Shown here: positions 26,973-35,437 of the stretch, piece by piece
Layout: each line of letters starts with the position of its first letter
Position numbering within the stretch: the first letter of the stretch is position 1
Source of the DNA: Acidobacteriota bacterium
Lineage (GTDB): Bacteria; Acidobacteriota; Blastocatellia; HR10
Direction: 5' to 3'
Assembly (NCBI GenBank): GCA_030550025.1
Contig: JAUQQC010000006.1
Span: 62,001 to 126,000 of the forward strand
Length of the DNA: 64,000 bases
The notes under the pieces: generated by a model
Seen by the model: the letters and a program-made list of their open reading frames with translations, nothing else
Database searches by the model: none
What the model was told of the DNA's origin: nothing
Position numbers and translations under genes: made by a program

Positions 26973-27827
26973 ATGGACCTCTTCTTCCTGGCTCGACGCT
27001 TTGTCGCCGGCGTGGATGTCGAGAGTGCCATCCGCGTCGTTCGCGGGTTGAATGAGAGGGGATTGCACGCGACGTTGGATTTCCTTGGGGAGAATGTTCG
27101 GGATCGCGAGCAAGCCGAGAAGGCGGTCGAGGCCTACGCGGCCCTCTTGGAGCAGATCGCGGCGGTCGGCATTGATTCGGACATCTCGGTGAAGCTCACG
27201 CAGCTCGGATTGGACATCAGCGAGCTCTTTTGCGAGGAGAACATGGCGCGGCTCCTCTCTCGCGCCGCCGAATGTCGGAACTTCGTCTGGATCGACATGG
27301 AGGGCTCGGCCTACACGCAACGCACGTTGGACCTTTTCTTTCGCCTCTTTCGCACTCATCCCAATGTCGGCGTGGCCCTGCAGGCTTATCTCTATCGCAG
27401 CGAGGAGGACGCGCGTCGCCTCGCCGAGGTGGGGGCGCGCGTGCGCGTGTGCAAGGGGGCGTATAAGGAGCCGAAGACGATCGCCTATCGGCGGATGCGC
27501 GACATTCGGCGAAATTTCCTTCGGCTCGCGGAGACCTTCTTCGAGCGCGGGAGCAATCCGGCCATCGCCACGCATGATGAGCAGCTCATCGAGGCCATTC
27601 GACGCATGACGACCGAGCGGGGAATCACTCCGGATCGCTTCGAGTTCCAAATGCTTTATGGGATTCGGCCGCGCTTGCAGGAACATCTGGTCCAACAGGG
27701 CTATCGCGTGCGGGTCTACGTTCCCTTCGGGACGCATTGGTTCCCTTACTTCTCTCGTCGGCTGCGCGAGCGGAAGGAGAACATCTGGTTCGTCGTGAAG
27801 AACCTCTTCGAGTGGTCGCGGGTCTGA
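26973..27827 (+). CDS. Proline dehydrogenase
   Basis: The 284-residue protein is a single-domain proline dehydrogenase of the FAD-binding barrel type. It shows GLHATLDFLGENV near residue 30, the SVKLTQLGLDI region, FVWIDMEGS, ALQAYLYRSEED, RVCKGAYKEP and the C-terminal RVYVPFGTHWFPYFSRRLRER. The arginines of the last motif bind the proline carboxylate. It oxidises proline to pyrroline-5-carboxylate and passes electrons to the respiratory chain. The ATG at 26973 has GAGGAG at good spacing and gives the normal length; a GTG at 26829 would add 48 unrelated residues. The P5C dehydrogenase partner is not in the window. Confidence 0.9.
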   Translation: MDLFFLARRFVAGVDVESAIRVVRGLNERGLHATLDFLGENVRDREQAEKAVEAYAALLEQIAAVGIDSDISVKLTQLGLDISELFCEENMARLLSRAAECRNFVWIDMEGSAYTQRTLDLFFRLFRTHPNVGVALQAYLYRSEEDARRLAEVGARVRVCKGAYKEPKTIAYRRMRDIRRNFLRLAETFFERGSNPAIATHDEQLIEAIRRMTTERGITPDRFEFQMLYGIRPRLQEHLVQQGYRVRVYVPFGTHWFPYFSRRLRERKENIWFVVKNLFEWSRV

Positions 27828-27837
27828 AGGCGCTCGC

Positions 27838-28359
27838 TCACCAGGCGACGCGCACGATGCGGTTCGGAGGGAGGCGGACGTAGCCGCGCTCGCGCGCGAA
27901 GCGGACGATCTCGCGCAGCAGTTCGACATCGCGCCGGCAATACTGGACGACGCGCGCGACGTCTCCGGCGCGCCACCATCGGACGGCATCTTCTCCGCTT
28001 CCGCTTTTGCTCTGCCCAAGCGTCGCGCGCACGAGCGATTCGAAGGGCACTCGCCGCGCGAGCTTCCGCAGGAGATCCGCATGCAGGTCGAGCGATTTGA
28101 AGTAGAGCTTGCCGACCGGCCCATAGCCGCTCAGGACGGAAAAATCGAAGCGCTCGCCGTTGAAGGTGATGATGCGGTCGAACGTCTCCAGCTCGGCGAT
28201 CAACCGTGGCGCATCGGGCTCGAACCACGTGCGAAACCCATGGGCCTCATCCCACGTGACGGCGACCGAGAGACCGAACGCGCGGATGTTCGTCCATCCG
28301 CCCGGCACTTCGTGCGCGAGCTTCTGCGTCTCTACGTCGAGATAGATCTCGCGGTGCAT
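27838..28359 (-). CDS. DEDDy-type 3'-5' exonuclease-like RNase H-fold protein
   Basis: The 173-residue protein has the DEDD nuclease residues in order: Asp8 and Glu10 in YLDVETQ, Asp72 in NGERFDF, and Asp144 in YCRRDV, where Tyr140 makes it DEDDy. This matches the YprB/RNase H-like exonuclease fold, which removes nucleotides from 3' ends with two metal ions. It is short, with no extra domains, so the nucleic acid it acts on cannot be told. It overlaps the end of plsC by 28 bases and converges with the proline dehydrogenase gene. Translational coupling to plsC is likely. Confidence 0.8.
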   Translation of the reverse strand: MHREIYLDVETQKLAHEVPGGWTNIRAFGLSVAVTWDEAHGFRTWFEPDAPRLIAELETFDRIITFNGERFDFSVLSGYGPVGKLYFKSLDLHADLLRKLARRVPFESLVRATLGQSKSGSGEDAVRWWRAGDVARVVQYCRRDVELLREIVRFARERGYVRLPPNRIVRVAW

Positions 28360-29108
28360 GGCGATCCTGAAGCCGCCGATTCCGGAAGGGCCGAGGCGAT
28401 GGCTCGCCGAACATCCGCCATGAGGGCCTCGATGGCCGTCACGCCATAGGCCGTCGTCGGAATCGGCTCATGCACGATGACGCGGACGCGCCCGGGCCGA
28501 CAGCGCAACGGCCCCTTGGGCATCACCTCATAGGTCCCACGAATCGTCACCGGGACGATCGGCACGCCCGCCTCAAGCGCCAGGAAGAAGGCACCCTTCC
28601 GAAAAGGGAGCAACGTCCCGTCAGGCGTGCGCGTGCCCTCGGGATAAGCGAGAAAGCTCACGCCTCGCTTGAGCTTCTCGGCCGCTTGATGCAAGCTCTC
28701 GAGCGCGCGCGCGCGGTTTGAGCGATCGATCGGCGCGCACTCGATCCAATATAGACCCGGATTGAGCAGTGGCCATCGAAACAGCTCCTTCTTGGCCAGG
28801 AAGGCGAGATCCCGCTTGAGTCCGACCAGTTGAATGAGGGGATCGAGCAGGCTCTGGTGATTTGATAGGAAGAGATATGTCCGACGTGGATCGAGCCGTT
28901 CCAAACCGACGACCTCAAAGCGTACGCCGCCGAGCCGAAGTCCGATCCGAATGAAGAGCCGCGCCGGGGCATAGAGCACGCGCTTGTGACGAAGCAGCAG
29001 GAAGAGGGCAAAGAGCAGGGGAGCGACCACTGCCAGACTGAGACCCCAGAAGGCGAGCACCGCCCATCCTCTCGCTCGATCGCGTATCGCGACGCTTGCT
29101 CCTGCCAT
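28332..29108 (-). CDS. plsC: 1-acyl-sn-glycerol-3-phosphate acyltransferase
   Basis: The 258-residue protein has an N-terminal membrane segment (about 16-40) and the acyltransferase motifs. These are NHQSLLD with the catalytic His84 and Asp89, a second block ECAPIDR, the EGTR motif near 156-159, and PIVPVTIRG. PlsC adds the second fatty acid to lysophosphatidic acid on the inner membrane, giving phosphatidic acid. The ATG at 29108 lies about 20 bases after a predicted promoter start. No clear ribosome site is seen, so the start is moderately certain. Confidence 0.9.
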   Translation of the reverse strand: MAGASVAIRDRARGWAVLAFWGLSLAVVAPLLFALFLLLRHKRVLYAPARLFIRIGLRLGGVRFEVVGLERLDPRRTYLFLSNHQSLLDPLIQLVGLKRDLAFLAKKELFRWPLLNPGLYWIECAPIDRSNRARALESLHQAAEKLKRGVSFLAYPEGTRTPDGTLLPFRKGAFFLALEAGVPIVPVTIRGTYEVMPKGPLRCRPGRVRVIVHEPIPTTAYGVTAIEALMADVRRAIASALPESAASGSPCTARSIST

Positions 29109-29115
29109 GCCCGAC

Positions 29116-29143
29116 TTGAAACGCGTCGGGAATATGATAAACT
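29116..29143 (+). promoter_or_regulatory. Possible promoter of the M14 peptidase gene
   Basis: TTGAAA (29116-29121) and TAAACT (29138-29143) are 16 bases apart on the plus strand. They overlap the plsC promoter, so the two genes may share one control region. Confidence 0.35.
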
Positions 29144-29162
29144 CTTGCCCTCCGCTCGACAA
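29134..29162 (-). promoter_or_regulatory. Probable promoter of plsC
   Basis: On the minus strand TTGTCG (29162-29157) and TATCAT (29139-29134) are 17 bases apart. The -10 region belongs to an 18-base stretch at 29126-29143 that is repeated with two mismatches at the ROK gene promoter (45041-45058). Confidence 0.5.
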
Positions 29163-29206
29163 CGGGAGCTGACGGAGGATGCAACGTCACGGGAAGAGGA
29201 GGGAGC

Positions 29207-31837
29207 ATGAGACGACTTCACATTCTGTTGCTGATTCTCGGGCTCGTCGTGGGGACGATTGTCGTCCCGGCCCAAGAGGTGGTGCCATCGCCCACTTCGG
29301 TCCTCGGCTTTCAGCCGGGCGAGGATCGGCGCGTGGCCGATTGGGCGCAGATCACCGAATATTTCCGGCGGCTGGATGAAGCCTCCTCGCGCGTTCAAGT
29401 CCTGGAGATCGGACGTTCGACGCAAAATCGTCCCATCCTCATGGCCGTGATCACGTCGCCGGAGAACATGGCGCGTCTGGATCGGTATCGGGAGATCGCG
29501 CGTCGATTGGCCGATCCGCGGACGATCACCGATGAGGCGGAGGCCGAACGGCTCATCGCGGAAGGACGGGTGATCGTCGCCATCACCTGCTCGATCCATT
29601 CGACCGAGATCGTAGCGTCGCAGATGGCGATGGAGCTGGCCTATTGGCTGGCCTCGGACCCATCATCGGAGACGCGCGAGATTCTGGATCGCGTGATCCT
29701 CCTCCTGTTCCCGAGTGCGAATCCCGATGGAATTGACATAGTCGCCTCCTGGTATCGGCGCACGCTTGGAACGCCATATGAGGGGACGGCGCCGCCGGAG
29801 TTGTATCATCCCTACACCGGGCACGACAACAACCGCGATTGGTTCATGCTCACGCAGGTCGAAACGCAAGCGATCACGCGCGCGCTCTATCGGGAGTGGT
29901 TCCCGCAAATCCTCTACGACGTGCATCAAATGGGTTCGACCGGCGCACGCATGTTCGTGCCGCCATTCTACGATCCACCGAATCCGAATATTGATCCGGT
30001 CTTGCTGCGCAGCGTGGCAGTGATCGGTCATCACATGGCGTGGGCCTTGACGGCTGCCGGCTTTCGCGGGGTGGTGACCAATGCCCAATACGACACGTGG
30101 TGGGCTGGTGGGCTGCGCACGATGCCATACTACCATAACATGGTGGGGATTTTGACGGAAGCGGCGAGCGCGCGCCTGATGACGCCGATCACGCTCACGC
30201 GCGAGCAGTTGCGCGGGGCGACGCGCGGGTTGCCCAATCCCTTGGAGCGGGCGACGAATTTCCCTGATCCGTGGCCGGGCGGCGTCTGGCGACCAATGGA
30301 CATCCTGCGGATGGAATTGGTGGCGGCGCGCGCGCTGTTGCAGGTTGCGGCGCGCTATCGCGGGGAGTTCCTGCGCGATTTCTATCAACTTGGGAAGCGG
30401 GCGATCGAGCGGGGGCAGACCGAAGAACCGTTCGCTTACATCATCCCAGCCGAGCAATGGGACCCGCCAACGGCTGCGCATTTGGTGAACGTGCTGATGG
30501 CGCAAGGGGTCGAAGTCCATCGGGCGATGGAGCGCTTCGTGGCCGATGGCGTGGAGTATCCGGCGGGCAGCTTCGTCCTGCTTCTGGCGCAGCCGCTTCG
30601 CGCGCTGGTGAAGACGCTTTTGGAGATCCAGCGTTATCCGGAGCGGCGGCTTTATCCGGGTGGGCCGCCCGAACGCCCCTATGACGTCGCCGGATGGACG
30701 CTCCCGCTGCAAATGGGCGTGCGCGTCGTCGAGGTCGCGCGTCCCTTCGAGGCGCAGCTCCAGAAGGTCACCGAGGCTGTCGCGATCGTCGGTCGCGTAA
30801 GCGGTGCTCGCGATCTTGGCGGCAGGAGGGCGCAAGAAGCCGTGTGGCTTCTGGAGCCGAAGGCGAATCGCGCGTTCTCGGCGGTGAACGAACTTCTGGC
30901 CTCCGGCCTCTTCCACGTGAGTCGCCTTCCGCGTCCGCTGACGATTGAAGGGCAGAGCTATCCGGCCGGGACATTCGCCATCCGCGCCGCTGAGGGGGCG
31001 CAACGGCCTCGTCCGGTCGTGCGGCAGACGCTGGAGGATATCGCGCGTCGTCATGGGGTGGATGTTCGCGCCGTGACGCAGCAGCCGGCAGAGCTTGTGC
31101 CTCTTGAGCGGCGGCGCATCGGCCTCTACCGCAGTTGGGTGCCTTCGATGGATGAGGGGTGGACGCGCTGGGTTCTCGAACAGTTCGGCTTCTCTTACAC
31201 GACGCTGCGCGATCGCGATCTTCGCGCGGGCGATCTCCGCGCGCGCCTGGACGTGGTCATCTTGCCGAGCGATTCTCCCCGCGAGATTCGGGATGGGCAT
31301 CGCCCCGGCTCCTACCCTCCCGAGTACACAGGGGGGATCGGGAAAGAAGGCGTGGAGAATTTGAAAGCCTTCGTCCAAGCCGGGGGCGTGCTGCTCGCTT
31401 TAGGCGAATCGTCCGAGCTCATCATCGAGGAGTTCGGACTCCCGGTGCGCAACGCCTTGCGTGGCCTCTCGCCGAGCGAGTATTTCTGCCCCGGCTCCAT
31501 TCTGCGCGTGGCGGTGAATCCCGAGCATCCCGTGGCGTATGGATTGCCGGCTGAAACGGACGCATACGTCGTGGGCGGGCTCGCCTTTGAGGTAACCGCA
31601 GGTGGCGACGTCGCGCCGGAGATCGTGGCGCGGTACACGGAAGATCCGCTGCGCAGCGGGTATCTGCTTGGGCGGGAGAAGATCGCCGGGCGCGCAGCGT
31701 TGCTCGATGTGCCTTATGGGCGGGGACGCGTGATTCTTGTTGGATTCCGTCCCCAGCATCGCGGGCAGAGCTGGGGTACGTTCAAAGTGCTCTTCAATGC
31801 CCTTCTGCTCGGTCCGCGCTCGCCCGAGGCTCGATGA
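29207..31837 (+). CDS. Secreted M14-family zinc carboxypeptidase-like protein
   Basis: The 876-residue protein has a signal peptide (about 1-22) and an M14 domain. The zinc ligands are the His and Glu of SIHSTE near 130 and the His of YDVHQMG near 242. Substrate-site features NPDGIDIV and GHDNNRDWF are present, and the likely catalytic Glu lies in GILTEAAS near 315. The second half includes a glutamine-amidotransferase-like fold with VVILPSDSPREI and LKAFVQAGGVLLALGES. Such long M14 proteins are common among secreted enzymes of Acidobacteriota and probably cut peptides outside the cell. The ATG follows AGGAGGGAGC. Confidence 0.88.
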   Translation: MRRLHILLLILGLVVGTIVVPAQEVVPSPTSVLGFQPGEDRRVADWAQITEYFRRLDEASSRVQVLEIGRSTQNRPILMAVITSPENMARLDRYREIARRLADPRTITDEAEAERLIAEGRVIVAITCSIHSTEIVASQMAMELAYWLASDPSSETREILDRVILLLFPSANPDGIDIVASWYRRTLGTPYEGTAPPELYHPYTGHDNNRDWFMLTQVETQAITRALYREWFPQILYDVHQMGSTGARMFVPPFYDPPNPNIDPVLLRSVAVIGHHMAWALTAAGFRGVVTNAQYDTWWAGGLRTMPYYHNMVGILTEAASARLMTPITLTREQLRGATRGLPNPLERATNFPDPWPGGVWRPMDILRMELVAARALLQVAARYRGEFLRDFYQLGKRAIERGQTEEPFAYIIPAEQWDPPTAAHLVNVLMAQGVEVHRAMERFVADGVEYPAGSFVLLLAQPLRALVKTLLEIQRYPERRLYPGGPPERPYDVAGWTLPLQMGVRVVEVARPFEAQLQKVTEAVAIVGRVSGARDLGGRRAQEAVWLLEPKANRAFSAVNELLASGLFHVSRLPRPLTIEGQSYPAGTFAIRAAEGAQRPRPVVRQTLEDIARRHGVDVRAVTQQPAELVPLERRRIGLYRSWVPSMDEGWTRWVLEQFGFSYTTLRDRDLRAGDLRARLDVVILPSDSPREIRDGHRPGSYPPEYTGGIGKEGVENLKAFVQAGGVLLALGESSELIIEEFGLPVRNALRGLSPSEYFCPGSILRVAVNPEHPVAYGLPAETDAYVVGGLAFEVTAGGDVAPEIVARYTEDPLRSGYLLGREKIAGRAALLDVPYGRGRVILVGFRPQHRGQSWGTFKVLFNALLLGPRSPEAR

Positions 31838-31857
31838 ACGAGGGCTCAGGCGATCCC

Positions 31858-33474
31858 TCAGCGCCCAGGTCGAATCGTCGGGTAGCGGATGCCGAGTTGA
31901 TCGAGATAGGTGTCGTATTTCTCGGGATTGAAGCGGAACCGCTCAAGCTGCGGCCGAAATCGCTCCATCTTCTCTCGATTGAGATGAATCGGAGGGGGCG
32001 TCCCTTCGGGAATGAGCGAGACCCACGACTGCTCCTTCGTCTGCTCGCGGAAGTAGGCCCACGCCGCTTGCACCAACTCCGGTTGCGTGAGGAAGTCCAA
32101 CGCCGTGAGGGCGATGGCTTTCGCGCCGGCGGTCGCACCCTTGTGCGCGATGGGCGTAGCCATGCTCACAGCGTTCGCCCAATGATGGCCCGGAAGGCCG
32201 GGAATATTTCCCGGAAACCGCAAGTAGACCGTCGGCACATTCCAAGAGATCTCACCGATGTCGTCCGATCCCGCGCGCATGGCATCGCCTCCGGCTTCGA
32301 GCCGACCGACTTCGGTCCGAAGGCCCACGGGTTCGGCGCCGATCTCTTTCTGCAACGCCTTCGCTAACGTCTGATCGGCTTCGCTCCAGGCGGGCATGCC
32401 GACCCGCTCGATGTTCTTCTGCAACACCTCGGCCACGACTTTGTTGAAGTGGGTGGGCCAGGTGGCAGCGAGGATGCGTTCGGTGACCTCCGTATCGGTC
32501 ATCAGTGCGGCCGCGCGCGCGATCTTCCGTCCGATCTCATGCAGCTGCTTGATGCGCGCGTAGTCCGTCTCGCGGAAGTAGTACCACACGGTCGCGCGAT
32601 CGGGGACGACATTGGGCTGATCGCCTCCTTCCACGATGATGTAGTGCGACCGATGTTGGGGACGAAGATGCTCGCGTCGGAAATTCCACGCGACGTTCAT
32701 CAGCTCGACGGCATCCAGGGCGCTGCGCCCGCGCCAGGGCGCTCCCGCACTATGCGCCGCTTCGCCGCGAAAGGTGAATTGCGTGGAGACCAAACCCGTG
32801 TTGGTCACGCCGTAGGCCGTGCTGAAGCCATCGCTGATGTGCGCGCCGAGGACGATGTCTACATCCTTGAAGAGGCCGGCGCGCACGAAGTAGTTCTTAC
32901 TCCCGAGCAATTCCTCGGCGACGCCGGGATAGAGCTTGAGCGTTCCCGAGAGCCGATGCTGCTCCATGAGCCGCTTGAGTGCCAAGGCGGCCGTGACGAT
33001 CACGGCTTGTCCGGCATTGTGCCCTTCGCCGTGTCCGGGGGCGCCCTCGACGATCGGATCGTGATAGGCGACGCCCGGCTTCTGTGACGCACTAGGGATG
33101 GCATCAATGTCAGCGATGAAGCCGATCACCGGCCGACCGTGTCCCCAACTCGCCACCCACGCCGTTGGAATGCCGGCGACGCCGCGCTCGACGCGAAAGC
33201 CCTCTCGCTCCAAAATCCCGGTCACGTATCGCGAGGTCTCGAACTCTTGAAAGCCCAATTCAGCGAAGCTGAAGATCATATCCACCATGACCTGGGTGAA
33301 CTTTCGCATGCCCTCGATCGCTGTGAGCAGCTCCTGCTTGTAGGCCTCGATCTGAGCGGGCGGCGCGGTCCCGCGTTCCAGAGCACGAGGGTTGGTCCGA
33401 GGGGATCCCGGCCACAAGCTCGCCGTGCTCAGGGTGAGGACGAGAAATCGTTTCGCCCACTTGTTCATCGTCAT
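31858..33474 (-). CDS. Secreted M20-family amidohydrolase (AbgB-like)
   Basis: The 538-residue protein has a signal peptide at about 1-25 and an M20 metallopeptidase domain. Metal-site motifs are GHGEGHNAG near 150 and GVAEELLGSKNYF, with a dimerisation domain around RGEAAHSAGAPWRGRSALD. The pattern matches the AbgB group, which hydrolyses p-aminobenzoyl-glutamate and related amides. A secreted form may act on N-acyl amino acids instead. The ATG at 33474 follows GGAGGGAGAGC; longer readings to 33858 lack a signal. It converges with the M14 gene (20 bases between stops) and is divergent from the TolC-like gene. Confidence 0.87.
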   Translation of the reverse strand: MTMNKWAKRFLVLTLSTASLWPGSPRTNPRALERGTAPPAQIEAYKQELLTAIEGMRKFTQVMVDMIFSFAELGFQEFETSRYVTGILEREGFRVERGVAGIPTAWVASWGHGRPVIGFIADIDAIPSASQKPGVAYHDPIVEGAPGHGEGHNAGQAVIVTAALALKRLMEQHRLSGTLKLYPGVAEELLGSKNYFVRAGLFKDVDIVLGAHISDGFSTAYGVTNTGLVSTQFTFRGEAAHSAGAPWRGRSALDAVELMNVAWNFRREHLRPQHRSHYIIVEGGDQPNVVPDRATVWYYFRETDYARIKQLHEIGRKIARAAALMTDTEVTERILAATWPTHFNKVVAEVLQKNIERVGMPAWSEADQTLAKALQKEIGAEPVGLRTEVGRLEAGGDAMRAGSDDIGEISWNVPTVYLRFPGNIPGLPGHHWANAVSMATPIAHKGATAGAKAIALTALDFLTQPELVQAAWAYFREQTKEQSWVSLIPEGTPPPIHLNREKMERFRPQLERFRFNPEKYDTYLDQLGIRYPTIRPGR

Positions 33475-33610
33475 GCTCTCCCTCCTCCGGCGGTGGTGGT
33501 GACGGCGGGATTGTAGGAGAAGAGGGCCCGCTCCTGTCAAGAGCGCTTGCCTGAGCGATGGAGGCCGAGGAAGAATATGCCGTACTGATCTCACGTTGGA
33601 GGGGTGGATC

Positions 33611-35362
33611 ATGAGGAGGAAACGACACGTCGCCTTCGGCGTCTGGATGAGCGCGTGGGCGCTGGTCTTCGGCGTGCTTCCCATCCGCCAAGTAGGGGCG
33701 CAGCATCCCACACCGTCCTCGGAGAGGCCGGAGCCGCAGGAATCGGTCTCGCTCGGACGCGTTCGGCCACTCATGGTCAAACGCGTGGGCGTGGACGTGG
33801 AGAAGCTGTGGTATCTCTCGCTGCAGGAGGCCATTTTGAAGGCCTTGGAGAACAACAACGAGATTCAGGTACAGCGCACCGGGGTTCAGGTGAGCGAGTT
33901 CGCGCTTCGTGCCGCTCAAGGCGCATATGATCCCATCGTCTCGATCGGCGCGCCGCCCTCGGCCGCGGCGCTGGCGGCCACGGGATTCTCCGGAGGAGCC
34001 GCCACGCAAGGCCTTGGCTTCGAATCGCGTGCGATACCGGTTGCCTCGCGCTTGCAAGCGGGGCGCGATGCCAATGCCCAGCGGAGTCGAACGTTCACGT
34101 ACAACTTCGGAATGAGCCAGTTGCTCCCGACGGGAGGGAGTTGGCAGTTCACCCTCTCGAACCAACGCACGACGACCAACTCGATCTTCGCCACGCTGAA
34201 CCCGCAGTTCTTCACAACGCTCTCGTTGGACTTCGTCCAGCCGCTCTGGCGCAACTTCCTGTGGAATCCGACGAAGCAGCAGATTCGGATTGCGAAGAAG
34301 GCGCTCGATCTCTCCGACAGCCAGTTTCGGCAGCGCGTCATCGAGATCATCACGCAGGTGCAGAGGGCCTATTACGATCTCGTCTTCGCGATTCGGAACG
34401 TCGAGATTCTGCAAGAGGCCGTCCAGCTGGCGCAGCGGCAGCATGAGGAGAACCAGGCGCGCGTGGAGGCGGGGACGCTCCCGCCGATCGAACTGCATCA
34501 ATCGCTCGCGGAGATCGAGCGGCGGAATCAGGAACTGATCGCCGCCGTGGCGCAGGTCACGGTCGCGGAGAATGCGTTGAAAGGCTTGATCCTCCCGAAT
34601 CTGAACGATCCGCTCTGGCGGGCCAATATCGTACCCACGGAAAGCATCGAATACGTGCCGCCGGCCATTGATGAGGAGAGCGCCTTGCGGGTGGCGCTCG
34701 CGAATCGTCCGGAGGTGAAGCAACTGCAGCTTCAGAAGGAACAAACGGACATCGCCGTTCGGTACTTCGCGAACCAAATGCGGCCGGCGATCAATCTGAT
34801 CGTGCGCTATGCGTCTTTCGGGCTAGCGGGAACGGAGGCTCCTCCTCCGCCGGAATTTCCCTTTTTGGCAGGTGGGGTCGCCGCGCAATTTCTCGGCGGT
34901 CCTGGACAGGCCATCGAGAACGCCCTGCGCCAGCGATTTCGCAACGTAGCCATTGGGGTGAGCATCAGTTTCCCCCTTCGGAATCGCACAGCCGAGGCAC
35001 AACTGGGACAAGCGAAGGCGCAGGCGCGTGCCTTAGATTTTCAGGAGCAGCAACTCCTTCAACGCATCGCCATCGAGGTGCGGAACGCGCTGCAGAACGT
35101 CGAAGCCGCGCGCCAGAGCATCGAGGCTGCGCGCGCTGCGCGCCTGGCCCGCGAGAAACAGCTCGAGGGCGAGCAAGAGCGATTCGCCGCTGGGATGTCC
35201 ACGAACTTCCTCGTGCTGCAGTATCAGAATCAACTTTCTCAAGCGCGCGGGGCGGAGCTTCAAGCCCTTATCACTTACAACAAGGCGATCGCCGAATTGC
35301 AGCGCGTCATGGGGACGACGCTCGACGTCTACAACATTCGTCTCTCGACGGACTCTCGGTGA
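33611..35362 (+). CDS. TolC-like outer-membrane efflux protein
   Basis: The 583-residue protein has a signal peptide (about 1-35) and the two repeated helix-rich OEP domains of the TolC family. Long heptad-like stretches include QQIRIAKKALDLSDSQFRQR, and AAQGAYDPIVSIG lies near the start of the mature domain. Members form trimeric channels through the outer membrane and periplasm, linked to an inner-membrane pump or type I secretion system. No pump gene is adjacent. The ATG at 33611 has GGAGGGG upstream. The stretch between residues 85 and 140, rich in Ala, Gly and Ser, is longer than in E. coli TolC. Confidence 0.87.
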   Translation: MRRKRHVAFGVWMSAWALVFGVLPIRQVGAQHPTPSSERPEPQESVSLGRVRPLMVKRVGVDVEKLWYLSLQEAILKALENNNEIQVQRTGVQVSEFALRAAQGAYDPIVSIGAPPSAAALAATGFSGGAATQGLGFESRAIPVASRLQAGRDANAQRSRTFTYNFGMSQLLPTGGSWQFTLSNQRTTTNSIFATLNPQFFTTLSLDFVQPLWRNFLWNPTKQQIRIAKKALDLSDSQFRQRVIEIITQVQRAYYDLVFAIRNVEILQEAVQLAQRQHEENQARVEAGTLPPIELHQSLAEIERRNQELIAAVAQVTVAENALKGLILPNLNDPLWRANIVPTESIEYVPPAIDEESALRVALANRPEVKQLQLQKEQTDIAVRYFANQMRPAINLIVRYASFGLAGTEAPPPPEFPFLAGGVAAQFLGGPGQAIENALRQRFRNVAIGVSISFPLRNRTAEAQLGQAKAQARALDFQEQQLLQRIAIEVRNALQNVEAARQSIEAARAARLAREKQLEGEQERFAAGMSTNFLVLQYQNQLSQARGAELQALITYNKAIAELQRVMGTTLDVYNIRLSTDSR

Positions 35363-35437
35363 GCGCCGCGGAGCAACAGAGGGACCTTCGCCTCTTCGGC
35401 CACTCTCGCCAAGGGGTCAGGCGCTCCGGATGGATGC

